A stretch of 64,000 nt of DNA. It comes from Chlamydiales bacterium. Its GTDB lineage: Bacteria; Chlamydiota; Chlamydiia; Chlamydiales; SM23-39. The notes below the pieces were generated by a model. It saw only the letters and a program-made list of their open reading frames with translations, had not been told where the DNA came from and did not search any database. Shown in pieces: positions 19,334 to 27,786 of this stretch (position 1 is the stretch's first letter; each line of letters begins with the position of its first letter). The stretch spans positions 145,324 to 209,323 of the forward strand of contig JANQFC010000052.1 in NCBI GenBank assembly GCA_028278035.1, read 5' to 3'. Position numbers and translations under genes: made by a program.

Positions 19334-21199
19334 TTATTCAATATTGATAAATTGCTTTTGTTTTTCTTTTTTTGCCTGCATTTTCCAAAAATACTCATAA
19401 TATCCCTTTTTTTCTAATAATTCTTCATGCTTGCCCTGTTCTACCAAGAAGCCTTTATCAAAAACTAATATTTTATCAGCATTTTTTATGGTGGATAGTC
19501 TATGAGCCACAATAATAAGGGTTTTTTCTTTTCTAATTTTATCTATTGCTTGTTGAATAATACTTTCAGAATGACTATCTAATTGACTTGTAGCTTCATC
19601 TAACACCAATATTTGAGGATTCGTAATTAATGCTCGTGCTAGAGATATTCGTTGTCTTTCTCCGCCCGACAAACGATGCCCCTTTTCTCCAACTGTTGTA
19701 TTGTATTTTTGAGGCAAATTCATAATAAAATCATGAGCTCCTGCAAGTTTCGCAGCTATCTCAACATCTTTATTATTATAATCAAAAGATGCAAATTTAA
19801 TATTTTCATTGATACTATCAGGAAAAATCACAACATCTTGAGACACAACACCAAAAAGCCTCCTATATTCATCAATAGAATATTTTTGTATATTTTGCCC
19901 ATCTATCTTAATTTCCCCACTGGTAGGATCGAATAATCTCAAAATTAAATCAACTAATGTTGATTTTCCTGCACCAGATTTACCTACTAAAGCAATAGTT
20001 TGTCCTTTTTGCAGACAAAAAGAAAAATCATTTACTGCATTTTCCGTCCTACCTCTGTATTTAATTGATACATTTTTAAATTCAATATCTTTTACAAAAT
20101 TTGATATTGTTTGTCCTTCTCTAGAAATATATCTTTTTCCTTTCGAACTTAATATTTTTCTTAATCTTTTGAAACTGCCTATTTGGCCAACAATTTGAGT
20201 TGTACTACTTATACATAAATGCATTCTAGAAGAGACTCTATAAGCTATTGTTATAAATAATAATAATACAGGTATATAAGTTTCTTTACTGCGTAATAAA
20301 AAAACGCCTATTAAAAGCAAAACAGCCACTACTACTATTCCTATTACTTCTCCAATAGTATTAATCAAGGCCTGCCAAAAATTAATTTTGTTATTAAAAT
20401 AAGCTAAGCTTTTCAAATACTTTTTCAAACTTTTCAGGATAATATTTTGTTTAGAAAAAACATGAACAAGTTTAATAGCATGCACATATTGCAAAGCTTT
20501 GGCTCCATAACTCACAGACTGATCTGTTAAATCCATTGAAAAAGAATGAAATTTTTTGATAACCCAGTTATATCCTATGTAAACAAATCCAAAAATACCT
20601 AAGGTTGACAAAGTAAGTATTACATTAACCTTCATCATTAAAGCAAAAGAAATCAAAACCAGAAAACCTGAAGACAAAGCAGCATTTAAATTAAATAACA
20701 TCCCCGGAATAACATTAGGAGTTTCCGGATAATTGATTAAATCCGCAGTATTATATCTACTAATTAAAGGATATGTAATATTAAATATCTGTTGATAAAT
20801 TTTGTTTCTTAAAATTGTAGAAATTCTTAGTGAAATAAAAGATACAATATACTGAGATAAAAATATCAAACTACTTCTCAAAAATTGCATAACCAATGCA
20901 AAAAATAAAAAAAATAAAAACTGTCTATTTTGAGATAAATCCTTTAGAAAATATCCTAATAAATAATAAAACCTATTTGCATTCCAATCTATACCTGTAC
21001 CACTTAAGATTCTAAAAGCAAATAAAATAAAGCCATAAGAAAGCCCTTCCATGAAGGCCGCTAGTAAACTTGGAATAACACTTATAGAAAAAAGTTTGAG
21101 ATTCTTCTTTTTTTCACCAAATATTATTTGAAATAATGAGTCATTAAAATACTTTTTAAACCAAAAGAAAAATACTTTTATTTTTTTTTTATAAAACAT
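19334..21199 (-). CDS. ABC exporter (MsbA/PglK-type), likely lipid-linked glycan flippase
   Basis: A half-transporter of 621 residues. Residues 1-340 contain about six transmembrane helices. The C-terminal ATPase has Walker A GKSGAGKSTLVD (about 404), the Q-loop in FGVVSQDVVIF, the signature LSGGERQRISLARAL, Walker B ILVLDEATSQLD and the H-loop IIVAHRLSTI. It would work as a homodimer in the inner membrane. The family includes MsbA (lipid A core) and PglK (lipid-linked oligosaccharides). No Wzx or Wzm/Wzt gene is seen in this window, so it is the best flippase candidate for the glycan made here. Substrate is inferred from position. Confidence 0.88.
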   Translation of the reverse strand: MFYKKKIKVFFFWFKKYFNDSLFQIIFGEKKKNLKLFSISVIPSLLAAFMEGLSYGFILFAFRILSGTGIDWNANRFYYLLGYFLKDLSQNRQFLFFLFFALVMQFLRSSLIFLSQYIVSFISLRISTILRNKIYQQIFNITYPLISRYNTADLINYPETPNVIPGMLFNLNAALSSGFLVLISFALMMKVNVILTLSTLGIFGFVYIGYNWVIKKFHSFSMDLTDQSVSYGAKALQYVHAIKLVHVFSKQNIILKSLKKYLKSLAYFNNKINFWQALINTIGEVIGIVVVAVLLLIGVFLLRSKETYIPVLLLFITIAYRVSSRMHLCISSTTQIVGQIGSFKRLRKILSSKGKRYISREGQTISNFVKDIEFKNVSIKYRGRTENAVNDFSFCLQKGQTIALVGKSGAGKSTLVDLILRLFDPTSGEIKIDGQNIQKYSIDEYRRLFGVVSQDVVIFPDSINENIKFASFDYNNKDVEIAAKLAGAHDFIMNLPQKYNTTVGEKGHRLSGGERQRISLARALITNPQILVLDEATSQLDSHSESIIQQAIDKIRKEKTLIIVAHRLSTIKNADKILVFDKGFLVEQGKHEELLEKKGYYEYFWKMQAKKEKQKQFINIE

Positions 21200-21304
21200 T
21201 ATTTATTAATTACAGTGCAATTTTATTATTTTTGTAACCTATTTTTTTAAAGGAAAGCATCTTTTTGGTCAATTAAAAATCCCTATTAAATTCTTATAAA
21301 AAAG

Positions 21305-21350
21305 TTGCTTTTACTAAATAAATCAGGCATACTTTTTAAGTTGTAACTTA
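21305..21350 (+). promoter_or_regulatory. Weak promoter with a 14-base palindrome upstream of the GT2 gene
   Basis: TTGCTT (21305-21310), then 17 bases, then CATACT (21328-21333) is a modest -35/-10 pair. Immediately downstream TAAGTT-GT-AACTTA (21337-21350) is a perfect inverted repeat with six-base arms. It would cover the transcription start, a place where a repressor could act. Both elements are short. Confidence 0.25.
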
Positions 21351-21362
21351 TTAGATTTTAAT

Positions 21363-22349
21363 ATGACAAAGCTAAAAATTTCTATAATAATGATTAATTA
21401 TAATTATGCTCATTATTTAGAACATGCTTTAGATTCTGTGGTAAATCAAACAGTTTTGCCCTCTGAGTATTTAATCATAGATGATAAATCAACAGATAAT
21501 AGCGTTCAAATTATAAAAAAATATGAAAAAAAATATTCCTTTATCAATTTTCATGAAAATAAAGTAAATCAAGGTGTTCATTATAATATAAATTTAGGAT
21601 TAAAAATTTCTAAAGGGAATTATATTCATTTTTTTTCTCCAGATGATTTTGTTGCACCAAATTTTATACAAGAAAGTTCTAAATTATTAATTAAATATCC
21701 TAATGTAGGTTTAGTTTGCTCCATTGCAGTTTTTGTAAATCATAACGAAGAATTTCACAGTGAATTCCCTCACCCGCCCTCTAACATTTTAGAATATACT
21801 TCGCCAAAAAAAGTCCCTCAAATTTTCAAAAAAAAATTTTTTATTGCAGGTCATACATCAATAATAAAAAAACAATATCTATTAGAAATTAATGGTTTTC
21901 CAAGTAAGTTAAAATGGCACTGTGATTGGTTTGCTATCAATGCTATAGCTTTTAGATATGGATTTTGTTATGTTCATAAAAGACTATCTTTTTTACGAAT
22001 TCATCCAAATTCTTATTCTCATTTGAATAAAAAATGGAAAAATCAAAAAGTTATCATAGATCAATTATTTGAAATTATAAAAAAAGATGAATACAAAGAT
22101 ATTGTATACCTTTTTTATAACTCTGAAATATTATTTGCTTTGCCATTCATGTGTTTATATTTAATAACCCATCCCAAAATATGCTTTAATTTATCTAATG
22201 AACTTTTAATATCTTTTGTTAAAAGAATCTTTAAAATTAAAAGCATTATTAATTTTATAAAATTTTTATTAAGGCCTGTGTTAGGAAAACCTTATCGAGC
22301 ATTAAAAAAAATATTTTTCACAAAAAAAAGACAAAAAATTACTTTTTAA
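21363..22349 (+). CDS. Glycosyltransferase family 2
   Basis: GT-A transferase of 328 residues. The start ISIIMINYNYAHYLEHALDS and LIIDDKSTDNSVQII are the GT2 N-terminal strands, and SPDDFVAP holds the metal-binding DXD-like site. A basic, hydrophobic C-terminus suggests membrane association. It is a single plus-strand gene between the divergent ABC exporter and the convergent SDR (four-base gap). The donor cannot be inferred. Confidence 0.88.
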   Translation: MTKLKISIIMINYNYAHYLEHALDSVVNQTVLPSEYLIIDDKSTDNSVQIIKKYEKKYSFINFHENKVNQGVHYNINLGLKISKGNYIHFFSPDDFVAPNFIQESSKLLIKYPNVGLVCSIAVFVNHNEEFHSEFPHPPSNILEYTSPKKVPQIFKKKFFIAGHTSIIKKQYLLEINGFPSKLKWHCDWFAINAIAFRYGFCYVHKRLSFLRIHPNSYSHLNKKWKNQKVIIDQLFEIIKKDEYKDIVYLFYNSEILFALPFMCLYLITHPKICFNLSNELLISFVKRIFKIKSIINFIKFLLRPVLGKPYRALKKIFFTKKRQKITF

Positions 22350-22353
22350 TCTT

Positions 22354-23178
22354 TTATTTTGTTACCCAGTCATTATTATGTCTTCTTAATTTATACATAG
22401 AATTATCTTTTTTTAGCTGATCTATTAAAATTTGTGTATTCCATTTATCAGAAGCCACACTAAAATTTCTACCTCTTACTTCTTTATGGGAAGTTTTAAC
22501 TAGCCAATCACAACAATCTACCACTTCATTCATAGGAGTACATTCATTATTTTTTAATCGATTTAACGTCCTTTTATAATTATCTCCAGCCGCTTTAGAT
22601 CCTAAGCGTAAGGTTGGTTCGTGAATCTTGGTTTTGACAACTCCCGGCCCGACTATTAAAAATCTGGTATCTAAAATTTCAGCATCTAATAATTCACACA
22701 TTTTTATTAAAGCAATTTTAGACAAGGTATAACTGGAATAATGCTTTACTGCATTGTTAGTTCCTCCTCCTGCAAAAAATAAAACAGAAGGCTCGGTTAA
22801 CTTTGTTTCTATATTTCTATAAGGTAAAAGATTATGTAAAATCCTTAACTGATTGGTTAAATTGACTTTAAGACCATCTGCCCAATCATCAAAATTAACA
22901 TTTTTAAAATCTCCTATTGGTTCCAAGTCTCCAGAAGCAATAATTAAAACATCCCATTTTCCTACACGCTTAATCAATTGATCAGAAGCTTCATCTACAG
23001 ATTTTTCTATAAGCAAATCACAATATACTAATTTTTCATTTTGAATATTTTTAATTATAGAAGAATTAAACAATCGAGATCTAAAAGTTCCGTAAACATC
23101 CCATTTTTGTTCTATCCATTTATTAGCTAACGCAATGCCTATATCACTAGATATTGAAATAATTACAGCTTTAATCAT
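22354..23178 (-). CDS. Short-chain dehydrogenase/reductase
   Basis: SDR of 274 residues. The nucleotide loop is altered (KAVIISISSDIGIALANKW rather than TGxxxGIG). The active site YTLSK (Tyr-x3-Lys) is intact in HYSSYTLSKIALIKM; the usual catalytic Ser region reads FFAGGGTNN, so the serine may be missing or shifted. It is the last gene of the operon and its ATG overlaps the stop of the ThDP enzyme by four bases (ATGA). Such coupling suggests that the two act in sequence, for example reduction of a ketone made by the ThDP enzyme, as YerF follows YerE in yersiniose A formation. That comparison is inference. Confidence 0.78.
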   Translation of the reverse strand: MIKAVIISISSDIGIALANKWIEQKWDVYGTFRSRLFNSSIIKNIQNEKLVYCDLLIEKSVDEASDQLIKRVGKWDVLIIASGDLEPIGDFKNVNFDDWADGLKVNLTNQLRILHNLLPYRNIETKLTEPSVLFFAGGGTNNAVKHYSSYTLSKIALIKMCELLDAEILDTRFLIVGPGVVKTKIHEPTLRLGSKAAGDNYKRTLNRLKNNECTPMNEVVDCCDWLVKTSHKEVRGRNFSVASDKWNTQILIDQLKKDNSMYKLRRHNNDWVTK

Positions 23179-24962
23179 GAATTTTTCACTAATTTTTGAT
23201 TTTCAATTATATAATGTTCTTGCATTATTTCTTTAACTTTATCAGCTGGAAGTTTAGGAAATAAATCTTCTAGTCCGCCCCCATATTTTAACATAGGAAC
23301 AATTCGTTGCTCTTCATCTATATTCAAATGACAAAAACAAGGTCCTTGACTATTATAAACATCTTCAATTTTTGAAAAATCCGTATGATCTTTTATAAAA
23401 TGGTAAGGTAGATGAAAAGCATCTGCAAGCTTTTCATAATTCGGAAAAGAAAGTCCGCTTTCTTTATCTACTGCCACATATCTAGACTGCAACCAAAAAT
23501 CTATCGTCTGCTTTACAGTAGTATATCCTTTATTATCAAAAACAAATATTTTTACAGGCAAGTTATAGCGATGTATAGTTGCAAGTTCCTGCATACACAT
23601 CATAAGTCCGCCATCCCCAATCAAACAAATAATATTTTTCTGCTTAGCAAGAGCAGCTCCGATACTTGCCGGCAAAGCATACCCCATAGGAGTATTATTC
23701 CAAGCTGAATGAATCCGTTGATTTTTTTTGAACTCAAATGCTTGCATAACCCAGCAAAGATTTGCACCCGTATCCGTAAATAACAGATCTTCTTCTTGAG
23801 CAACACTTGAAAGTTTTTTTATAAACACATAAGGATCAACCTTATTGGTTAATTTATAATATTCAGGCTTGCAAACTGGATAGTGTTTTTTCCAATTGAC
23901 AATTATATTTCTCCAATTTAAGAAACGATCTTCATCCTGATAAACAAAACTTTTGCGACATTGATAAAAAAACTGTTTCAAATCACCTAAAACTGGTAAA
24001 TCTAACTCAAATGATTGATTATTAAATTTATTTAATTCTTCTGCATCAATATCTATCATTATTTTTTTAGCTCTAGGAGCAAATAATTCTTGTTTCCCAC
24101 CCGTAATCATCTGAGATAATCTAGTCCCTGCCGCAATAATTAAATCCGCTTGCTGTACGGCAAAATTACCCGCTCTAGGTCCACAAACACCTATCCTACC
24201 CATATTTAAAACATCATCTTCCGGTAATAGGTCAGCAGCACCCCACGTAAACAACATCGGAATTTTATATTGCTTCGCAAATTGAACAATTTCTGTTTCA
24301 GCACAAGCATTATGCACACCGCCACCAACTATCATTACAGGCATTTTAGAACAGTGAAGATATTCCATCATTTGTGAAATTTCTCCAGAATAATCTTGAT
24401 GCATTGTTTTACTTGAAACAAATTGTTCTAAATCTTCAGGTTCTATTTCTTCTCTTTGCAAATCATCTGGAATATCTAAAACAACAGGCCCAGCTCTTCC
24501 TTCTTTTGCTAAAAAAACAGCTTTTTCTAATTCATATCTAATGCGAGAAGCATCTGTTACCATTACTACATATTTTGTTACGGATTTAAAAATTGAGCAA
24601 ATATCTGTCTCCTGAAAACCTTTTTGTCTAAGTTTTTTATTGGGTCTTAAACGAAATCTTGAAACTTGCCCCGTTATGCAAATCATAGGAATTGAATCAA
24701 AATATGCACTACAAATACTAGTCAATAAATTTGTAGCTCCAGGTCCACTAGTTGTTATCGTTAATCCTAAATTGTTTGATGCTCGGGAATATCCATCAGC
24801 TGCAGCACCCCCCAATTGTTCATGCTGTACACATATATGACTCATTTTTGGATGATCTGCTATAGAATTAATTAAATGCAAATCTGCTCCGCCGGTAACG
24901 ACAAAACAATGCTTCACATCTAATTTAGCAAAAAAATCTATAACATAATCAGATAATTTCAT
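23175..24962 (-). CDS. Thiamine-diphosphate enzyme of the acetolactate synthase family
   Basis: The protein has 595 residues with the three-domain acetolactate synthase/pyruvate oxidase layout. The catalytic glutamate is E48 in CVQHEQLGGAAADGYSRAS. TTSGPGATNLLTSI follows. The central FAD/nucleotide-like domain spans about 190-330. The ThDP motif is GDGGLMMCMQELATI ending near FDNKGY. No regulatory small subunit (IlvN) or other branched-chain amino acid gene is nearby. In sugar clusters such enzymes can add a two-carbon unit to a keto sugar (YerE in yersiniose A) or act in other C-C bond steps. A sugar-modifying role is inferred from the operon; true acetolactate synthesis is the alternative. 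Confidence 0.85.
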   Translation of the reverse strand: MKLSDYVIDFFAKLDVKHCFVVTGGADLHLINSIADHPKMSHICVQHEQLGGAAADGYSRASNNLGLTITTSGPGATNLLTSICSAYFDSIPMICITGQVSRFRLRPNKKLRQKGFQETDICSIFKSVTKYVVMVTDASRIRYELEKAVFLAKEGRAGPVVLDIPDDLQREEIEPEDLEQFVSSKTMHQDYSGEISQMMEYLHCSKMPVMIVGGGVHNACAETEIVQFAKQYKIPMLFTWGAADLLPEDDVLNMGRIGVCGPRAGNFAVQQADLIIAAGTRLSQMITGGKQELFAPRAKKIMIDIDAEELNKFNNQSFELDLPVLGDLKQFFYQCRKSFVYQDEDRFLNWRNIIVNWKKHYPVCKPEYYKLTNKVDPYVFIKKLSSVAQEEDLLFTDTGANLCWVMQAFEFKKNQRIHSAWNNTPMGYALPASIGAALAKQKNIICLIGDGGLMMCMQELATIHRYNLPVKIFVFDNKGYTTVKQTIDFWLQSRYVAVDKESGLSFPNYEKLADAFHLPYHFIKDHTDFSKIEDVYNSQGPCFCHLNIDEEQRIVPMLKYGGGLEDLFPKLPADKVKEIMQEHYIIENQKLVKNS

Positions 24963-25001
24963 ATTTTACCTATGATATTTTTATTTTTTTATTGCATGTA
25001 A

Positions 25002-25847
25002 TTACCACGGCATTTTTTCTTTCATTGTAATAAATAACGATCCTTCTATATGCCTGGTTGGAATATCTTCTATTTTTTCAACTTTTTCCCAACTATTTTT
25101 TTGAGAAAAAGCATTAATTTTATTTTTTTGAAGATGTTTAAATACTATTTGCGCAGTTTCCGCTGCCCCAATTTCAACAATAACATCACAGTGTGAAAAG
25201 TCTTTATTATCAAGAAATAAAAGAAGTTCCTTTTCATGTCCCTCAACATCCATTTTTATTAAATCAATTTGATCAATAATATCTTTTAAATTCACCAAAT
25301 CAACTTTAAAACTTTCCAAATCACCATAAGGATTTTTACATCCCTTAATATGGCTCGATGTTGTATTTCCTAAAACTCTGACAAATTCAGCTGTTCCAGC
25401 TTTAGTAGAAACCGCTGCTTTTGTCGGTAACACTTTAGCGCAATTATTATAATTTAAATTAGCTAAGAGTTGCTTGTAATGCACTGGATCAGGTTCGTAC
25501 ACTTTAACATTATACCCACATTTACTCATGATAATTGAATGAATGCCGATATTTCCTCCTAAATCCAGTACATTTTTATACTTATCTTTATTTTTCCAAT
25601 AAAAACTAAAAATAATTAATTCATCTAACCCAAATAAATCTAATGAATCAATTGTTCCCATTTTAAAATAAGGAAAAATAATATCACCAAAAGGAGCAAA
25701 GTTCTTTTTTTCTATTGATTCGTTAGAAAACAATTTTTTTATTTCTAAATTAGCAATTTTTTCTAAAATTTTATAAATATCAGAACATTTATTATGTTCT
25801 TTTTTAATTTTAGGTAATTCCAAAATTATTGTTTCTAAAGTAGACAT
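25002..25847 (-). CDS. FkbM-family SAM-dependent methyltransferase
   Basis: The protein has 281 residues. VLDLGGNIGIHSIIMSKCGY is the SAM-binding loop and VKVYEPDPVHYKQLLANL the following acidic strand. IDLIKMDVEGHEKELLLFL is the FkbM signature. These enzymes usually O-methylate sugars or polyketides. The N-terminal 90 residues have no recognised domain. It lies between an epimerase and the ThDP enzyme with gaps of 25 and 39 bases. It probably methylates a hydroxyl of the sugar made by this operon, but timing and position are unknown. Confidence 0.86.
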   Translation of the reverse strand: MSTLETIILELPKIKKEHNKCSDIYKILEKIANLEIKKLFSNESIEKKNFAPFGDIIFPYFKMGTIDSLDLFGLDELIIFSFYWKNKDKYKNVLDLGGNIGIHSIIMSKCGYNVKVYEPDPVHYKQLLANLNYNNCAKVLPTKAAVSTKAGTAEFVRVLGNTTSSHIKGCKNPYGDLESFKVDLVNLKDIIDQIDLIKMDVEGHEKELLLFLDNKDFSHCDVIVEIGAAETAQIVFKHLQKNKINAFSQKNSWEKVEKIEDIPTRHIEGSLFITMKEKMPW

Positions 25848-25872
25848 CGATACCTTTTAGTTTTATTTATTA

Positions 25873-26868
25873 TTATCCTCGCATTACATAGTCATATTTA
25901 CAATTATGCAACTGTTTTAAATATTTTTTGCCCCATTCCACCATATCTTTAATACCGTCTTCTAAAGATATTTCTTGGATCCAACCTACATCTTTTTTTA
26001 AGGCACTTGAATCTAACCAATATCTAGAATCCTGTCCTATTCTTTCTTCGGTGACCGTACATAATTTCTCAAAAGGCATATTCATAACTTCCGCAATTTT
26101 CTCAACTAAATTCCTAATGGAAATTGGTTTATCAGGACCTACATTATAAACTTTGCCTAAAGGTGCTTTTTGCGCAACAAGATATATTGCTTTAGCTAAA
26201 TCTCTTGCATGTAAATACGATTTTTCTGCCTTACCGCCTCCATGTAAAGGTACTTTTTCACCTTTAAGCGCAGATAACACAGCTCTCGGAATAATACGGT
26301 GAAGCAATTGACCCGGGCAATAAGCATTTGAAGGTCTAATAATATTCATAGGAAATTTTAATACCTTGCTAATAGCCAATAAATGAAAATCAAAAGCAAC
26401 TTTTGATGCTGCATATGGACTAGAAGGTTTAATTGGAGCTTCTTCAGTTGCAGCCCTTTCTACTGACCCATATAATTCAGATGTTCCAATTTGAATAAAT
26501 CTTTTTAAATAATCCCTACTAGATAATTCTTCAGTAAATTTTGCTAATCCCATTGAATTTGTTTCAAAATATCGCCAAGAATTTTTCCAAGAAACGGCCC
26601 CTTCTCCTTGAGCTGCATAATTAATAATTACTTCAGGCTTTTCTTTATCCAATAATTGCATCAATAAATCTAATTCATAAGTAATATGATAGGAATGATA
26701 GGAATATCTCTTGTCATCTTTACCTATATTTAAACTAAAAGGTTCTGGCTTAGGATTATTTCTTCCTATTGCAATTACTCTTTCTGTTTCTGATTGCTCT
26801 AATAAATATTTAGATGTATGAAGGCCAAAACCACCCCCACCTCCTAAAACTACATACTTTTTTACCAT
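25873..26868 (-). CDS. NAD-dependent nucleotide-sugar dehydratase/epimerase
   Basis: Extended SDR of 331 residues. The cofactor loop is unusually glycine-rich (YVVLGGGGGFGLHTSKYLL). The active site IGTSELYGS ... SSPYAASKVAFD is that of dTDP-glucose or GDP-mannose 4,6-dehydratase relatives, with the acidic E of TSELYG present. VPLHGGGKAEKSYLHARDLA is the usual substrate-loop region. It could dehydrate an NDP-hexose or heptose to the 4-keto-6-deoxy form that later genes reduce or methylate. The Thr-Ser-Glu and Tyr-x3-Lys set supports a dehydratase over a simple epimerase, but this is not certain. Confidence 0.8.
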   Translation of the reverse strand: MVKKYVVLGGGGGFGLHTSKYLLEQSETERVIAIGRNNPKPEPFSLNIGKDDKRYSYHSYHITYELDLLMQLLDKEKPEVIINYAAQGEGAVSWKNSWRYFETNSMGLAKFTEELSSRDYLKRFIQIGTSELYGSVERAATEEAPIKPSSPYAASKVAFDFHLLAISKVLKFPMNIIRPSNAYCPGQLLHRIIPRAVLSALKGEKVPLHGGGKAEKSYLHARDLAKAIYLVAQKAPLGKVYNVGPDKPISIRNLVEKIAEVMNMPFEKLCTVTEERIGQDSRYWLDSSALKKDVGWIQEISLEDGIKDMVEWGKKYLKQLHNCKYDYVMRG

Positions 26869-26888
26869 AAGTTTTCCTCTTTAAATTT

Positions 26889-27770
26889 CTATTGATTAAT
26901 TTCATTTTGGTAAATCAGTTTTAAACCTTCTTCTATTGAAGTAAAGGAAAAAAACGGAAAAACTTCAAATATTAAAGAAGCGTCAAAATGACGGTGAATA
27001 ATTTTATTTTTTCTCTCTGAATATTCTATCTGAATATCTTTTTCATAAAGACTGCTAATTTTTTTAGCAACTTCATCATAAGAAATTGTATTTCCTGTTG
27101 CAATGTTTAACAATCCGCTGCTTTTATAAAATACGATACATAAAATAAGAGATACTACATCATCAATATATATATGATCTCTTTTTTCTTCTCCTTTGCC
27201 AAATAATTTTATTTTATTAGTCTCTTTTGCCATGCGGCGCAAACGATTAGGTCCATAAGAATTATGAGGATCTTCTAAACCATAAATCAATGTAGACCTT
27301 AAAATCGCTAAAGGACATTTTGCAACTTGCTTCAACATATATTCTCTAGATAAATGCATTATACCGTATAAATCAGCAGGATTCGCTGTAGTATGCTCTG
27401 ATATTATATCTATTTCTAAAGGATAAACCGCATCCGAGCTGAGATATATTAAATGAGAAATTTCAACCTTTTCTAAAGCTTTGCAAACAGATTCTGCTAT
27501 TTTAATATTTTTTGTAAAAGCATCTATTCCCTTACCTTTAGAAGGGGTTATAGTTGAAGTAAATATAACAGCATCTGTCGGTTTTAAAATATTAACCAAT
27601 TCATCTGAAGCATTTTTTTGAGTTAAATCTAAATCTTTTTTCGAAATAACTAAAACATTTATTTTTTCTTTGATAAGTCTTTTATATAAAGAATTACCAA
27701 CAAAACCTTTTCCTAAAATCACTACGCGCTGAGGGCTGGTTTTTTTATTATAAAGATTTTTTATTGCCAT
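26889..27770 (-). CDS. SDR-family sugar epimerase/reductase with altered catalytic lysine
   Basis: Extended SDR of 293 residues. The cofactor loop is VVILGKGFVGNSLYKRL. YLSSDAVYP holds the catalytic serine region. The tyrosine at about residue 135 is followed at +4 by histidine (LYGIMHLSREY), so the usual Tyr-x3-Lys is Tyr-x3-His. LRSTLIYG and KRDHIYIDDVVSLI are conserved downstream motifs. The rest of the fold looks intact, so this is probably an active but divergent enzyme or a non-catalytic partner. Neighbours on both sides are sugar dehydrogenases and dehydratases. Confidence 0.75.
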   Translation of the reverse strand: MAIKNLYNKKTSPQRVVILGKGFVGNSLYKRLIKEKINVLVISKKDLDLTQKNASDELVNILKPTDAVIFTSTITPSKGKGIDAFTKNIKIAESVCKALEKVEISHLIYLSSDAVYPLEIDIISEHTTANPADLYGIMHLSREYMLKQVAKCPLAILRSTLIYGLEDPHNSYGPNRLRRMAKETNKIKLFGKGEEKRDHIYIDDVVSLILCIVFYKSSGLLNIATGNTISYDEVAKKISSLYEKDIQIEYSERKNKIIHRHFDASLIFEVFPFFSFTSIEEGLKLIYQNEINQ

Positions 27771-27786
27771 AACTTCTCCTTTATTA

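Noticed and set aside
21915..21934. Sigma-54-like site TGGCAC followed by TTGC
   Set aside because: The spacing between the GG and GC elements is too long and it lies within the GT2 coding sequence.
23175..24962. IlvB for branched-chain amino acid synthesis
   Set aside because: No ilvN, ilvC or ilvD neighbour; it overlaps an SDR gene at the end of a sugar operon. Not fully excluded.
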